Shown here: piece after piece, positions 16,308 through 26,285 of the stretch
Layout: the number at the start of each line of letters is the position of its first letter
How positions within the stretch are numbered: position 1 is the first letter of the stretch
The notes under the pieces: generated by a model
Seen by the model: the letters and a program-made list of their open reading frames with translations, nothing else
Database searches by the model: none
What the model was told of the DNA's origin: nothing
DNA from: JACVRN01 sp036389255
GTDB lineage: Bacteria; Acidobacteriota; Blastocatellia; Pyrinomonadales; Pyrinomonadaceae
Reading direction: 5' to 3'
Assembly: GCA_036389255.1 (NCBI GenBank)
Contig: DASVQI010000036.1
Location: 186,001-250,000, forward strand
DNA length: 64,000 nt
Program-made: the position numbers and the translations under genes

Positions 16308-18593
16308 TTAGTTCAGCACGACTTCCAGTTCTTCGTGCGGCTTAATCACTACTTCGCCGTCTTCCGCGTCGGCTATGAAGCGCGAAGCGGATTTCCACAT
16401 GTTAGTGATAGGCAGCTTCACCTTCTCGTCTATGTGACGCTTCAGGAAGCGTGCGCCGTAGGTCGGGCTGAAGCCCTTCTCGGTCAGCAGGTCTATGGCG
16501 CGTTGCGTGACGACCACGTCCTTGCCCTGCCGCTCCATCTGTCGCTGCAACTTGCTAAGATAAAGCTCCGCGATTTGCCGCACCTCGTCCATGGTCAGGG
16601 GCGAGAAGACGACTATCTCGTCAATGCGGTTGCGGAACTCGGGCGAGAAGCGCTGCTCCGCAGCCTTCATGACTTCGCCCTTGACGGCGCGAACGTCGCC
16701 CAGCGTCTTAGTGCCGAAGCCCAGCGGCTTCTCGTACTTCTTAAAGCTCTCGGAGCCAAGGTTGGAAGTCATGATGACAATCGCGTCCGAAAGATAAACC
16801 TTCTTGCCGCGACCGTCCGTCATCCAGCCTTCGTCAAAGGCTTGAAGGAAGAGGTTCATCAGATAAGGCGAAGCCTTCTCAACCTCGTCCAGCAGCAGAA
16901 CCGTGTAAGGGTTCTCGCGCAGTTGCTCGGTCAGGATGCCGCCGCGCTCCGAGCCCACGATGCCGCGAGGCATGCCTATGAGCTTTTCGATGCCGACGGT
17001 TCCGTCGCCGTACTCGCTCATGTCTATGCGAATCATCTTCTCTTCGTTGCCGAACATGAACTCGGCCACGGCCTTGGCAAGCTCCGTCTTGCCGACGCCC
17101 GTCGGGCCGAGGAAGAGAAGCACGCCGTCAGACTTGTAATGATTCTCCTTGAGCGGCCCCTTGTTCAGGCGCAGGCGCTGAGCGACGGCCTTGATGGCCT
17201 CTTTCTGGCCGATGACGCGCTTGCCAAGCTCCTCGTCCATGAAGGCGAAGCGGTCGTTGGTATCGCGGAAAATCATGTCGCGCGGGATGCGTGATTCCTG
17301 CGAGATGACTTCTATGATGTGCTCAGGCTTGACGACGAGCGTATTCGGCTCGTTAATCTCCACCTTGACGGCCGCCGTGTCCAGCCACCCAATCGCCTTG
17401 TCAGGGAGATGAAGATTCCTGATGTACTTGGGAGCCATCTCAAGCGCCGTGTTAATGGCGTCGTCAGAAATCGTCACCGAGTAGTTGCGCTCAAGACGCG
17501 GGCGAAGCCCAAGCAGGATTTCGCGCGTCTCGTTAATCGAAGGCTCGTCCACCTTGACCACGCGGAAGCGGCGAGCGAGCGCTTCGTCTTCGCCTATGTA
17601 TTCCTTGTACTCGGTCAGGGTAGTAGCGCCTATGATTCGCAGCTCGCCGCGAGCCAAGGCCGACTTGAACATGTTCGCGGCATCGCTAGACGTGCCGAGC
17701 GCGGCCCCCGCGCCGATAATCGTGTGAGCTTCGTCAATGAAGAGAATCAGGTTGTCGCGTTCCTTAACTTCGTCAATGATTCCCTTGATGCGCTCCTCGA
17801 ACATGCCGCGCAGCATGGTGCCCGCGACGAGCCCGCCCATCTGAAGCTGAACTATGTGCGAGCCGCGAAGACGAGCCGGAACCTTCTCAGGCTCAAGCTC
17901 AACGAGGCGCGCGAGCCCTTCGACCACCGCCGTCTTGCCCACGCCCGGCTCGCCCACGAGCATGGGCGAATTTGCGCGCTCACGATGGCAGAGAATCTCT
18001 ACCATCTGCTGAATCTCCAGCTCGCGCCCGATGGTTGGCGGAATCTTGTCCATGCGCGCCAGCCGGTTCAGAGAGACGCCGAAGTGTTTCAGGTAAGGAG
18101 GCAGCTCGAACTTCTTCTTGTACTGTTCCTCCTCCTGCTCGCGCACGATGACGCGCGAGCGCACGTTCTCCATCACGTCCTCGTGCGAGACGCCGAAGCC
18201 CTTGAGGACTTCAACAAAAAGTCCGCGCTCGTCCTGTGAAAGAGCTGTGAAAATATCTGTCGCCTCGATGGTCTTGCGCCCCTGCGCACGAGCACGCTCC
18301 ATGGCCCGCTTGAAGAGGTCGGTAGTGTCGGGCGCGATGCGAAAGCCCTTGCCGACGTGCTGCCGTCCACTATCAAGCCGCTTCTCTATGCTCATCCTGA
18401 CCATGCGCGGGTCAACATGAAGGTCGCGCATAGTCTGATTGAAGAGGTCTGCCTCCTGCGTGGCGAGCCCGTGTAGGATGTGCTCAATCGAGACGTAGTT
18501 CTGATCGCGCCGGCGCGACTCGTTGAGAGCATGCTCAAGAATGCGCTGGCCGCTATCACCGAATTTATCTTTGTATGCCCCTAGATCTATCAT
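16308..18593 (-). CDS. ClpA/ClpC-type AAA+ unfoldase
   Basis: A 761-residue two-ring AAA+ ATPase that would feed substrates to ClpP. It has a Clp-N repeat domain (about 1-145), AAA-1 with Walker A GEPGVGKTA and Walker B ILFIDEAHT, AAA-2 with GPTGVGKTE and LLLDEVEKA, and a D2-small domain. The ClpB/ClpC coiled-coil middle domain is missing: AAA-1 runs straight into the AAA-2 leader, as in ClpA. A hydrophobic LGFGTKT loop in AAA-2 lies where ClpP-docking (I/L)GF/L loops sit, supporting a protease partner. No clpP or clpS is in the window. It lies downstream of groEL on the same strand, with a terminator-like dyad between. Confidence 0.9.
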   Translation of the reverse strand: MIDLGAYKDKFGDSGQRILEHALNESRRRDQNYVSIEHILHGLATQEADLFNQTMRDLHVDPRMVRMSIEKRLDSGRQHVGKGFRIAPDTTDLFKRAMERARAQGRKTIEATDIFTALSQDERGLFVEVLKGFGVSHEDVMENVRSRVIVREQEEEQYKKKFELPPYLKHFGVSLNRLARMDKIPPTIGRELEIQQMVEILCHRERANSPMLVGEPGVGKTAVVEGLARLVELEPEKVPARLRGSHIVQLQMGGLVAGTMLRGMFEERIKGIIDEVKERDNLILFIDEAHTIIGAGAALGTSSDAANMFKSALARGELRIIGATTLTEYKEYIGEDEALARRFRVVKVDEPSINETREILLGLRPRLERNYSVTISDDAINTALEMAPKYIRNLHLPDKAIGWLDTAAVKVEINEPNTLVVKPEHIIEVISQESRIPRDMIFRDTNDRFAFMDEELGKRVIGQKEAIKAVAQRLRLNKGPLKENHYKSDGVLLFLGPTGVGKTELAKAVAEFMFGNEEKMIRIDMSEYGDGTVGIEKLIGMPRGIVGSERGGILTEQLRENPYTVLLLDEVEKASPYLMNLFLQAFDEGWMTDGRGKKVYLSDAIVIMTSNLGSESFKKYEKPLGFGTKTLGDVRAVKGEVMKAAEQRFSPEFRNRIDEIVVFSPLTMDEVRQIAELYLSKLQRQMERQGKDVVVTQRAIDLLTEKGFSPTYGARFLKRHIDEKVKLPITNMWKSASRFIADAEDGEVVIKPHEELEVVLN

Positions 18594-18854
18594 ATTTCGT
18601 TTCTCGACTAACTATTCAAAGGCAAGGCGAGCAAGCATCCATCAGAAGGTTGTCAGGAGTGTGACAAAGATTTGACAGCGATGTCCGTCTTGGTTTCAAA
18701 ATCACCTGACCGCCTAAAATCGCGGCGGCCTTAAAATGCCTTGCAGTTAGATGCGAGGGCCGGAAATGTTGTTGCATTTCCATGCAATGGGAATAATACC
18801 ACACCTCGCAGTAGCAAATGGCAAGCCAAATTTTTTGAGGGAAGAAGAGAAAGC
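18594..18854. other. gap between Clp ATPase start and the groEL terminator
   Basis: No credible gene. The only minus-strand frame across it has no motif and atypical composition. It must contain the promoter of the Clp ATPase gene, but I could not fix one with confidence. A short dyad (TTGCATTTCCATGCAA) is at about 18769-18784, and I saw no CIRCE or HAIR element. Confidence 0.35.
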
Positions 18855-18910
18855 AAAAGGCAAAAGTGAAGATTGAAAGCACCCGCATCCTTTCTCCACT
18901 TTTGCCTTTT
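18855..18910. repeat. heptamer-type dyad after groEL
   Basis: The left arm at 18855-18879 (AAAAGGCAAAAGTG...) pairs imperfectly with the right arm at 18890-18910 (CTTTCTCCACTTTTGCC..). On the minus strand it directly follows the groEL stop and may terminate the heat-shock operon. Confidence 0.55.
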
Positions 18911-18931
18911 TACTTACGCCTTTTTCCTTCG

Positions 18932-20560
<1,629 letters not shown>

Positions 20561-20599
20561 TTTTATTCTCCTAGATTAGATTACTGAAAACTGTTGCTG

Positions 20600-21295
20600 T
20601 TATTCCCCAGCCACTTTGGCTTCTGTCCCCTGAGAGCGCCCGACCTGCACGCGAGCGGGGCGAAGCAGTCGCTCGTCTATCCTGTAGCCGCGACTGTACT
20701 CGGCTGTCACAAGACCGTCGCGCTCCGGCTCGACCTCTACGGTATCAACCGCCTCGTGCTGTTCCGGGTCAAAGGGCTGGCCAACCGCCTGCAAAGGCTC
20801 TACGCCGGATGCCAGCAGCGCGCTCTCGAAATTGTTCAAAGTCCCGCGCACGCCGTCCAGCAGGGACTCGATTGAGCCGCCGCGCTCGGCAGCCTGAATG
20901 GCGCGTTGAAGGTTGTCGGCCACGGGCAGAAGCCCGGTTATGAAATCGGCCTTCTCGCGGCGCGCGCGCTCATCGGCGGCGCGGTTCAGGCGTTGGCGCG
21001 TCTCGTCCGTCTCGCGCTGCATCTGCGCGCGAAGCTGCTCAAAGCGGCTCTGCACGTCCGCCATCTTCTGCTCTGCCGCGCGCGTGCGCGCTTCCAGTTC
21101 CTCAACGTAACGGGGCTTAAGGCTTGGTGCTTCATCCGTCGCAGTATCGGCCTGCGCCGCGCCGTCCGCGTTTATGCGGCGGCGGTCAGTAACACGAATC
21201 TCCTCAGCCGAAGTGTTGGTCGCCTCATCGCCCATCTCTTCAGACACCTCGTTCTCCTGCATCTTCTTTCTCTTTTTCTCCCTGCCAAAAACCAT
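20600..21295 (-). CDS. grpE: DnaK nucleotide-exchange factor GrpE
   Basis: A 231-residue protein with an acidic, disordered N-terminus (1-65), a long coiled-coil dimerisation helix (about 70-140, ELEARTRAAEQKMADVQSRF and onward), and the C-terminal beta-wing (PFDPEQHEAV and GYRIDERLLRPARVQVG are family signatures). It promotes ADP release from DnaK, yet no dnaK or dnaJ is in the window. A second Met 12 codons in is an alternative start. Located between an Hsp20 gene (43 nt upstream) and groEL (39 nt downstream) on one strand. Confidence 0.94.
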   Translation of the reverse strand: MVFGREKKRKKMQENEVSEEMGDEATNTSAEEIRVTDRRRINADGAAQADTATDEAPSLKPRYVEELEARTRAAEQKMADVQSRFEQLRAQMQRETDETRQRLNRAADERARREKADFITGLLPVADNLQRAIQAAERGGSIESLLDGVRGTLNNFESALLASGVEPLQAVGQPFDPEQHEAVDTVEVEPERDGLVTAEYSRGYRIDERLLRPARVQVGRSQGTEAKVAGE

Positions 21296-21338
21296 AATCG
21301 TGAATAGTAGAAAAGCTTCTTCTATTTAATTGCCGAAC

Positions 21339-21788
21339 TTACGAAACCTTAATCTCCACGCGGCGCTGCTTCTGCTCCTTGCGCTTGGGGAGCCTGACGC
21401 GCAGGACACCGTCCTTATACTGTGCCGAGATGGATTTCTGGTCAACGGTCGGAGGAAGCGGCCCGAACTTGCGTAGAAACGTGCCGAACGGCCGCTCCGC
21501 GCGGGCCTGCTGCTCCATGTCGGGCAAGCGCTCGCCGCGAATAACGAGCCTATCATTATTAAGGCTGATGTCCAGCGCCTCGCGGGTCACGCCCGGCAGG
21601 TCAACCACAATCAGATACTCCTCATCCTGATTGTAAACATCGGCGGCAGGCGTCCAGTCGGCACGCTCTATCTCTGCGCCTTCATCGCCCTCTTCACGCG
21701 CGCGCCTGTGCGCCGCCTCGTCAAACAGGCGATTCATCCTATCCTGCAACGCCACCAAATCACGCAAAGGATCCCAGTACTGAGCCAT
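21339..21788 (-). CDS. small heat-shock protein Hsp20, copy 2
   Basis: A 149-residue alpha-crystallin-domain holdase, starting MAQYWDPLRDLVALQDRMNR. The domain (about 45-145) has VYNQDEEYLIVVDLPGV, LVIRGER, FGTFLRKFGPLP and YKDGVLRVRLPKR with the C-terminal KQRRVEIKVS. The ATG at 21788 is preferred over an upstream ATG because TTGGAGTTGGTT precedes it and because the extra N-terminal codons would be translated from the repeat dyad at 21803-21867. It sits between clpB and grpE. Confidence 0.93.
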   Translation of the reverse strand: MAQYWDPLRDLVALQDRMNRLFDEAAHRRAREEGDEGAEIERADWTPAADVYNQDEEYLIVVDLPGVTREALDISLNNDRLVIRGERLPDMEQQARAERPFGTFLRKFGPLPPTVDQKSISAQYKDGVLRVRLPKRKEQKQRRVEIKVS

Positions 21789-21802
21789 AACCAACTCCAA
21801 GT

Positions 21803-21867
21803 AATGAGTGACAAGTGACGAGTGACAAGGTAACAACTTACTGCTCGTCACCGGTCACTCGTCACTG
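21803..21867. repeat. heptamer-repeat dyad (GTGACRA units)
   Basis: The left arm at 21803-21830 reads ATGAGTG ACAAGTG and then ACGAGTG ACAAGG. The right arm at 21844-21867 reads CTCGTCAC CGGTCAC TCGTCAC. It has the same unit as the dyad at 6955-7021, 14.8 kb away. It fills the clpB-hsp20 gap. Confidence 0.7.
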
Positions 21868-21870
21868 TTT

Positions 21871-24468
21871 TCATGCTGCCGCAGCAGCAGTCTCGGTGGA
21901 AAACTTCATCTGGTCGCCGTCGGCTGAGACGTGTATGGTCTGTCCCGGCGCGACCTCGCCCCTGAGCAGTCGCACGGCGAGCGGATTTTGAATGAGCGTC
22001 TGTATGGCCCGCTTCAGTGGCCGCGCGCCGTAAGCCGGGTCGTAGCCCTCCCGCGCCAGAAGCTCTTTCGCTGAAGTGTCAAGCTCAAGCGTGATGTTGC
22101 GCTCTTCGAGCATGCGACGCAAGCGCTCAAGCTGCACGTCTATAATCTCGGAAATCTGCTCGCGTGACAGTTGATGGAAAATCACTATGTCGTCTATGCG
22201 ATTCAGAAACTCCGGCTTGAACTGCAAACGAAGAACCTCCGCCACAGCCGCACGTATCTGCTTCTCATCATTCTCGGCTGCCTGAATCTCTCTTGAGCCG
22301 AGGTTGGAAGTCATAATCAGCACGGTGTTCTTGAAATCTACCGTGCGCCCCTTGGAATCAGTAAGGCGTCCGTCGTCCAGAATCTGCAACAGCACGTTGA
22401 AGACATCCGGGTGCGCCTTCTCTATCTCGTCAAAGAGAACCACCGAGTAAGGACGGCGACGAACGGCTTCCGTCAACTGCCCGCCCTCCTCGTAGCCTAC
22501 GTAGCCCGGAGGAGCGCCAATCATGCGAGCAACCGCGTGCTTCTCCATGTACTCGGACATGTCCAGCCGAATCATCGCGCGCTCGTCATCGAAGAGAAAT
22601 TCCGCGAGCGCCCGCGCCGTCTCGGTCTTGCCCACGCCGGTCGGCCCGAGGAAGATGAAAGAGCCTACGGGGCGATTCGGGTCTTGTAGACCCGCGCGCG
22701 CGCGGCGCACGGCGTCTGAGACAGCCGTCAAGGCTTCGTCCTGACCTACGACGCGATTGCGAAGCCGCTCTTCCATGGAGACAAGCTTCTGCATCTCACC
22801 TTCGAGCATCTTCGAGACGGGGATGCCAGTCCACCGGGCCACGACTTCGGCCACGTCCTCTTCGTCAACCTCTTCCTTGAGCATCACGCCGTCGCGCTGT
22901 AGTTCAGCGAGGCGCGTCTGCTCTGCCGCGAGCGTTCGCTCAAGCTCGGGAATCTTGCCGTATTGAAGCTCGGCCGCGCGCGCAAGGTCGCCGGCGTTGC
23001 GCGCCTGGTCAAGCTGGAGCCGTAACTGCTCAAGCTCGTTCTTGGCCGTGCGCATCTTTTCTATCTCTTCCTTTTCGGACTGCCACTTGGCCTTCATGGC
23101 CGAAGACCTCTCTTTGAGGTCGGCTATGCGCTGCTCTATGTCTTTCAGACGGCTGCGCGCGCGCTCGTCCTCTTCGCGCTGTAGAGCCTGTCGCTCTATC
23201 TCAAGCTGAAGAATCTCGCGCTCAAGCTGGTCTATCTCCTGAGGCAGCGAGTCAATCTCTATGCGCAGGCGAGAGGCGGCCTCGTCAATTAAGTCTATGG
23301 CCTTGTCAGGCAGAAACCTGTCTGTGATGTAGCGATTCGAGAGCGTAGAGGCAGCGACAATCGCAGAGTCCTTGATGCGGACGCCGTGATGCACCTCGTA
23401 GCGCTCCTTAAGCCCGCGCAGGATGGCAATCGTATCCTCGACCGAAGGCTCTCCCACATAAACCTGCTGGAAGCGGCGCTCAAGGGCCGCATCCTTCTCT
23501 ATGTGCTTCTTGTATTCGTTCAGAGTGGTCGCGCCGACGCAGCGCAGCTCGCCGCGAGCCAGCGCGGGCTTCAACATGTTGGAGGCGTCAATAGCGCCTT
23601 CGGCTGCGCCCGCGCCTACGAGCGTGTGAAGCTCGTCTATGAAGAGCACAATCTGCCCCTGCGCGTTCTCAATCTCTTTGAGCACGGCCTTCAGACGGTC
23701 TTCGAACTCGCCCCTGTATTTCGCGCCCGCGAGCATGGAGCCCAAATCCAGTCCTACCAACCGCTTGTTGCGAAGCGTTTCGGGCACGTCGCCCGACACT
23801 ATGCGCTGAGCCAGTCCTTCAACGATGGCTGTCTTGCCAACGCCCGGCTCGCCAATCAGTACCGGGTTGTTCTTAGTGCGGCGCGAGAGAACCTGAATCG
23901 TGCGGCGTATCTCGTCATCGCGGCCAATCACAGGGTCGAGCTTGCCGCGACGCGCCAGTTCCGTCAGGTCTTTGGCGTACTTGGTAAGAGCCTGATAGTT
24001 CTCTTCAGCGTTCTGATCCGTGATGCGCGAGCCGCCTCGATTCTGTTCTATAACCTTTAACAGGTCGTCGCGTGTGACGCCGTGCTGGCGCAGGATTTTT
24101 CCTGCCTGCCCGTCCTTCTCGTCCGTTATGGCCAGCAGCAGGTGCTCCGTGGAGACGTATTCGTCCTGCATGGATTCGGCCTGCTTCTGAGAAGCGGCAA
24201 ACACTTGGCTCATGCGCGAGCTGAAGTACTGCTGCGGCGCGCCCTGAACTTTAGGAAACTTGGCTACAACCGCCTGCACGTCGTTTAAGACGACAGGCAC
24301 GTTGGCTCCCAGCTTGCCGAGCAGTGGGCGCACAGTCCCTTCTTGCTGCTCAAGCATGGCCAGAAGCAGATGCTCTGGCTCTACCTGCTGATTCTGATTG
24401 CGCTCCGCCGATTCTATGGCCGATTGAATAGCCTCTTGGCCGCGCAGTGTATAACGATCTAAACGCAT
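21871..24468 (-). CDS. clpB: disaggregase ClpB
   Basis: This 865-residue Hsp100 disaggregase works with DnaK to rescue aggregated proteins. The N-domain (1-150) starts MRLDRYTLRGQEAIQSAIE. AAA-1 has Walker A GEPGVGKTA and VGAGAAEGAIDASNMLKPAL. A long coiled-coil M domain (about 410-525, Glu/Arg/Gln-rich) separates it from AAA-2 with GPTGVGKTE, RMIGAPPGYVGYEEGGQLTE and DEIEKAHPDVFN. The GAR finger and C-terminal YGARPLKRAIQ are complete. The M domain distinguishes it from the ClpA/C-type protein at 16308-18593. It lies between two hsp20 genes in the heat-shock island. Confidence 0.97.
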   Translation of the reverse strand: MRLDRYTLRGQEAIQSAIESAERNQNQQVEPEHLLLAMLEQQEGTVRPLLGKLGANVPVVLNDVQAVVAKFPKVQGAPQQYFSSRMSQVFAASQKQAESMQDEYVSTEHLLLAITDEKDGQAGKILRQHGVTRDDLLKVIEQNRGGSRITDQNAEENYQALTKYAKDLTELARRGKLDPVIGRDDEIRRTIQVLSRRTKNNPVLIGEPGVGKTAIVEGLAQRIVSGDVPETLRNKRLVGLDLGSMLAGAKYRGEFEDRLKAVLKEIENAQGQIVLFIDELHTLVGAGAAEGAIDASNMLKPALARGELRCVGATTLNEYKKHIEKDAALERRFQQVYVGEPSVEDTIAILRGLKERYEVHHGVRIKDSAIVAASTLSNRYITDRFLPDKAIDLIDEAASRLRIEIDSLPQEIDQLEREILQLEIERQALQREEDERARSRLKDIEQRIADLKERSSAMKAKWQSEKEEIEKMRTAKNELEQLRLQLDQARNAGDLARAAELQYGKIPELERTLAAEQTRLAELQRDGVMLKEEVDEEDVAEVVARWTGIPVSKMLEGEMQKLVSMEERLRNRVVGQDEALTAVSDAVRRARAGLQDPNRPVGSFIFLGPTGVGKTETARALAEFLFDDERAMIRLDMSEYMEKHAVARMIGAPPGYVGYEEGGQLTEAVRRRPYSVVLFDEIEKAHPDVFNVLLQILDDGRLTDSKGRTVDFKNTVLIMTSNLGSREIQAAENDEKQIRAAVAEVLRLQFKPEFLNRIDDIVIFHQLSREQISEIIDVQLERLRRMLEERNITLELDTSAKELLAREGYDPAYGARPLKRAIQTLIQNPLAVRLLRGEVAPGQTIHVSADGDQMKFSTETAAAAA

Positions 24469-24658
24469 TGCTTTATCCTGTAAACTGGAGAATATCTCCC
24501 TGATTTAAAGAATCTCTGACAAACCTGACTGCTTTTAGTTCCAGTTCGTAAAGAAGAGCTTAAAGCTCATAATCCGTTACAAGCGTAGAGAGCGGAGCGG
24601 CTCACAAGCATTACAGTAGAGCCTGCTCCGCCCCTTAAACTGGCTTTCACCCCGGAAA

Positions 24659-25198
24659 TCAACGAGCAGTGGCCGTCGTAGCCTTGCTGTTCTTATTCGG
24701 GGTCGCGTCCGATTCGGACTTGGCCTCTATGGTACGCGGCTGGGTATTCTCTCCCTCGCCCTTAATCTCTATGCGACGCGCCTTGACCTCTTCGCGCTTC
24801 GGGAGAGTGACGCGCAGCACGCCGTTCTTGTAGTCGGCGGATGCGCCCTCGGCCGAAACCGTCTGAGGCAGCGTGAAGGAGCGCGTGAAGGTGCCGTAAG
24901 CGCGCTCTACTCTATGATAGTTGTCGCCGTCGTCCTTCTTCTCGAAGCGGCGCTCGCCGCGCAGGGTGATGATGTTATTTTCAATCGAAAGGTCGAAATC
25001 CTCCCGATTCATCCCCGGCAACTCGGCTTCCAGCACTATGTGCTCCTTGTTCTCGTAGATGTCTACGTGCGGCATCCATGCACCGCGCGCAATCCCTTCA
25101 TCACCGAAGGCGCGCGACAAATTGGTTGAAAAGAGGCGGTTAACCTCGTCCTGTAAAGTGCGTAAATCACGGAATGGGTCGTAGCGTACGATGCTCAT
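24659..25198 (-). CDS. small heat-shock protein Hsp20, copy 1
   Basis: A 179-residue holdase: MSIVRYDPFRDLRTLQDEVN leader, then an alpha-crystallin domain (about 45-140: IYENKEHIVLEAELPGMNRE, ITLRGER, YGTFTRSFTLPQTV, YKNGVLRVTLPKREEVKAR). A Ser/Thr/Lys-rich tail (about 145-179) is unusual in length and lacks a clear I-x-I/V oligomerisation motif beyond RRIEIKG. A strong AAGGAGGAAA ribosome-binding site and a near-consensus promoter at 25288-25316 lie upstream, so it is the lead gene of the leftward chaperone operon. Confidence 0.94.
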   Translation of the reverse strand: MSIVRYDPFRDLRTLQDEVNRLFSTNLSRAFGDEGIARGAWMPHVDIYENKEHIVLEAELPGMNREDFDLSIENNIITLRGERRFEKKDDGDNYHRVERAYGTFTRSFTLPQTVSAEGASADYKNGVLRVTLPKREEVKARRIEIKGEGENTQPRTIEAKSESDATPNKNSKATTATAR

Positions 25199-25287
25199 AA
25201 TCTCAAATTTCCTCCTTAAAACTGTCGCTCCGGCAGCGTTTAAAGCTTGAAGGATTAAGGTAGAGTTTAGCTGCTGAGCGTGAGGTA
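25199..25287 (-). promoter_or_regulatory. 5' leader of hsp20, possible RNA thermometer
   Basis: A leader of about 80 nt runs between the predicted transcription start and the hsp20 ATG. On the minus strand ACCTTAATCC near its 5' half can pair with TTAAGGAGG around the Shine-Dalgarno (CCTTAA/TTAAGG core), which would hide the ribosome-binding site at low temperature. The pairing was found by eye and not folded. Confidence 0.3.
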
Positions 25288-25316
25288 ATAATAAAGGTTG
25301 AGTCTCTCTTTGTCAA
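25288..25316 (-). promoter_or_regulatory. near-consensus sigma70 promoter of the chaperone operon
   Basis: On the minus strand: TTGACA (25316-25311), a 17-bp spacer, then TATTAT (25293-25288). The -35 is perfect and the -10 has one mismatch, at ideal spacing. No CIRCE box or sigma32-type CTTGAA/CCCCAT-T pair was recognised. Confidence 0.65.
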
Positions 25317-25566
25317 GTCCTAAATTGTTTCCCCTAGCCTTCCGGGCTTGCGCGAAAGATTCAAAATATAGTCCATCTCACGCAATATAATTTGCTATAT
25401 TCTAGCGATGGGCATATATTCTCAAGCAAAAGCGGAACTTTGCATTCCTATAGTTCGTATAAAGGTGGAAAATACCGTTATTTCAGACGGGAAACCTGCC
25501 TTCCGGCTCTAGCCACGGCTGGCCGGGTTCGCAGCCTTTACTTTTTGACAGGAGCGTAAAAGGTTT
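25317..25566. other. divergent intergenic region hsp20 / DUF1272 operon
   Basis: AT-rich non-coding DNA with several TATA-like stretches (AATATAATTTGCTATATTC near 25384-25402; GTATAAAG near 25458). It must hold the rightward promoter of the DUF1272-Lrp-EamA operon, but no -35/-10 pair with good spacing stood out. No gene or RNA was recognised. Confidence 0.35.
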
Positions 25567-25806
25567 ATGGCCCTGCAACTTAAGAGTCACTGCGAAAGAT
25601 GTGGACAGGGAATCGAGCCCTGTGACAAAGCCTACATCTGTGTTTACGAATGCACTTTCTGTCACGCCTGCACCCTGTGGCTGGGCTTCGTCTGCCCGAA
25701 CTGCGGGGGCGAGCTTGTACGCCGCCCGAGGCCAAAGGGGGCTGAAAACGGGACGGGACAGGCCCAGACGGCTGAGACAGGCAGTTACGGAGTAATGAGT
25801 AAATGA
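25567..25806 (+). CDS. DUF1272 zinc-ribbon protein
   Basis: A 79-residue protein with eight cysteines in CxxC-type pairs: HCERCGQGI, YICVYECTFCHACT and FVCPNCGGELVRRP. This is the DUF1272 signature, a small predicted zinc-binding protein of unknown function. Residues 60-79 are a Gly/Thr-rich tail. Its stop codon overlaps the ATG of the next gene (ATGA), so it is translationally coupled to the Lrp-type regulator and through it to the EamA exporter. In other genomes DUF1272 genes also neighbour transporters; a role in that circuit is an inference. Confidence 0.85.
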   Translation: MALQLKSHCERCGQGIEPCDKAYICVYECTFCHACTLWLGFVCPNCGGELVRRPRPKGAENGTGQAQTAETGSYGVMSK

Positions 25807-26285
25807 TTGATGAGAAGGACGCGCGCATTCTGGAGCTGCTGCAAAGGGATGGGCGCATGACCAACGTTGACATAGCGCGGGCCGTGGAGTTGACGCCTTC
25901 CGCGACGCTTGAGCGCGTCCGGAAGCTGGAAGAGCGAGGCTTTATAAAGGGCTACACGGCGACCTTAGACCCGCACGCGCTGGGGCTCGGGTTAGTGGCT
26001 TTTATCTTCGTGCGCGTGGATGAAATCAATGACACGCTTGGGTGCGCCGAAAAGACGGCGGAAGAGCTGTCCGAACTGCCTTCGGTTCAGGAGCTTCATC
26101 ACCTTGCGGGTGAGGACTGCTTTCTGGTCAAGGTGCGGGCGCGCGACACGGACGACCTTTATAGAATCCTGAAAGAGGAGTTCGGGCCGTTCAAGGCGAT
26201 TCGCTCGACCCGCACAACGATTGTGCTGAAGACCGTCAAGGAGACTCAGCATCTGCCGGTTGGCGGAAAAGGGGGTGTGGAATGA
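25803..26285 (+). CDS. Lrp/AsnC-family transcriptional regulator
   Basis: A 160-residue regulator. The N-terminal winged HTH (about 1-55) has DEKDARILELLQRDGRMTNV and LTPSATLERVRKLEERGFI; the C-terminal RAM ligand domain (about 65-150) has AFIFVRVDE, VQELHHLAGEDCFLVKVRA and TIVLKTVKET. Family members usually bind amino acids. It overlaps both neighbours by ATGA, so it likely controls its own operon, including the EamA permease, in response to an amino acid or related metabolite. Confidence 0.93.
   Translation: MIDEKDARILELLQRDGRMTNVDIARAVELTPSATLERVRKLEERGFIKGYTATLDPHALGLGLVAFIFVRVDEINDTLGCAEKTAEELSELPSVQELHHLAGEDCFLVKVRARDTDDLYRILKEEFGPFKAIRSTRTTIVLKTVKETQHLPVGGKGGVE

Noticed and set aside
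16335..18239. Two long plus-strand frames (319 and 306 codons) opposite the Clp ATPase gene
   Set aside because: They mirror a strongly conserved gene on the other strand, carry no motif, and arise from the high G+C codon pattern.
18616..18888. 90-codon minus-strand frame between groEL and the Clp ATPase
   Set aside because: It crosses the groEL-terminator dyad, has atypical composition and no ribosome-binding site.
20561..25316. CIRCE or HAIR operator at the heat-shock genes
   Set aside because: No TTAGCACTC-N9-GAGTGCTAA or CTTGAGT-N7-ACTCAAG was found at groEL or hsp20 starts; GTTGAGTCTCTC near 25298 is not a match.
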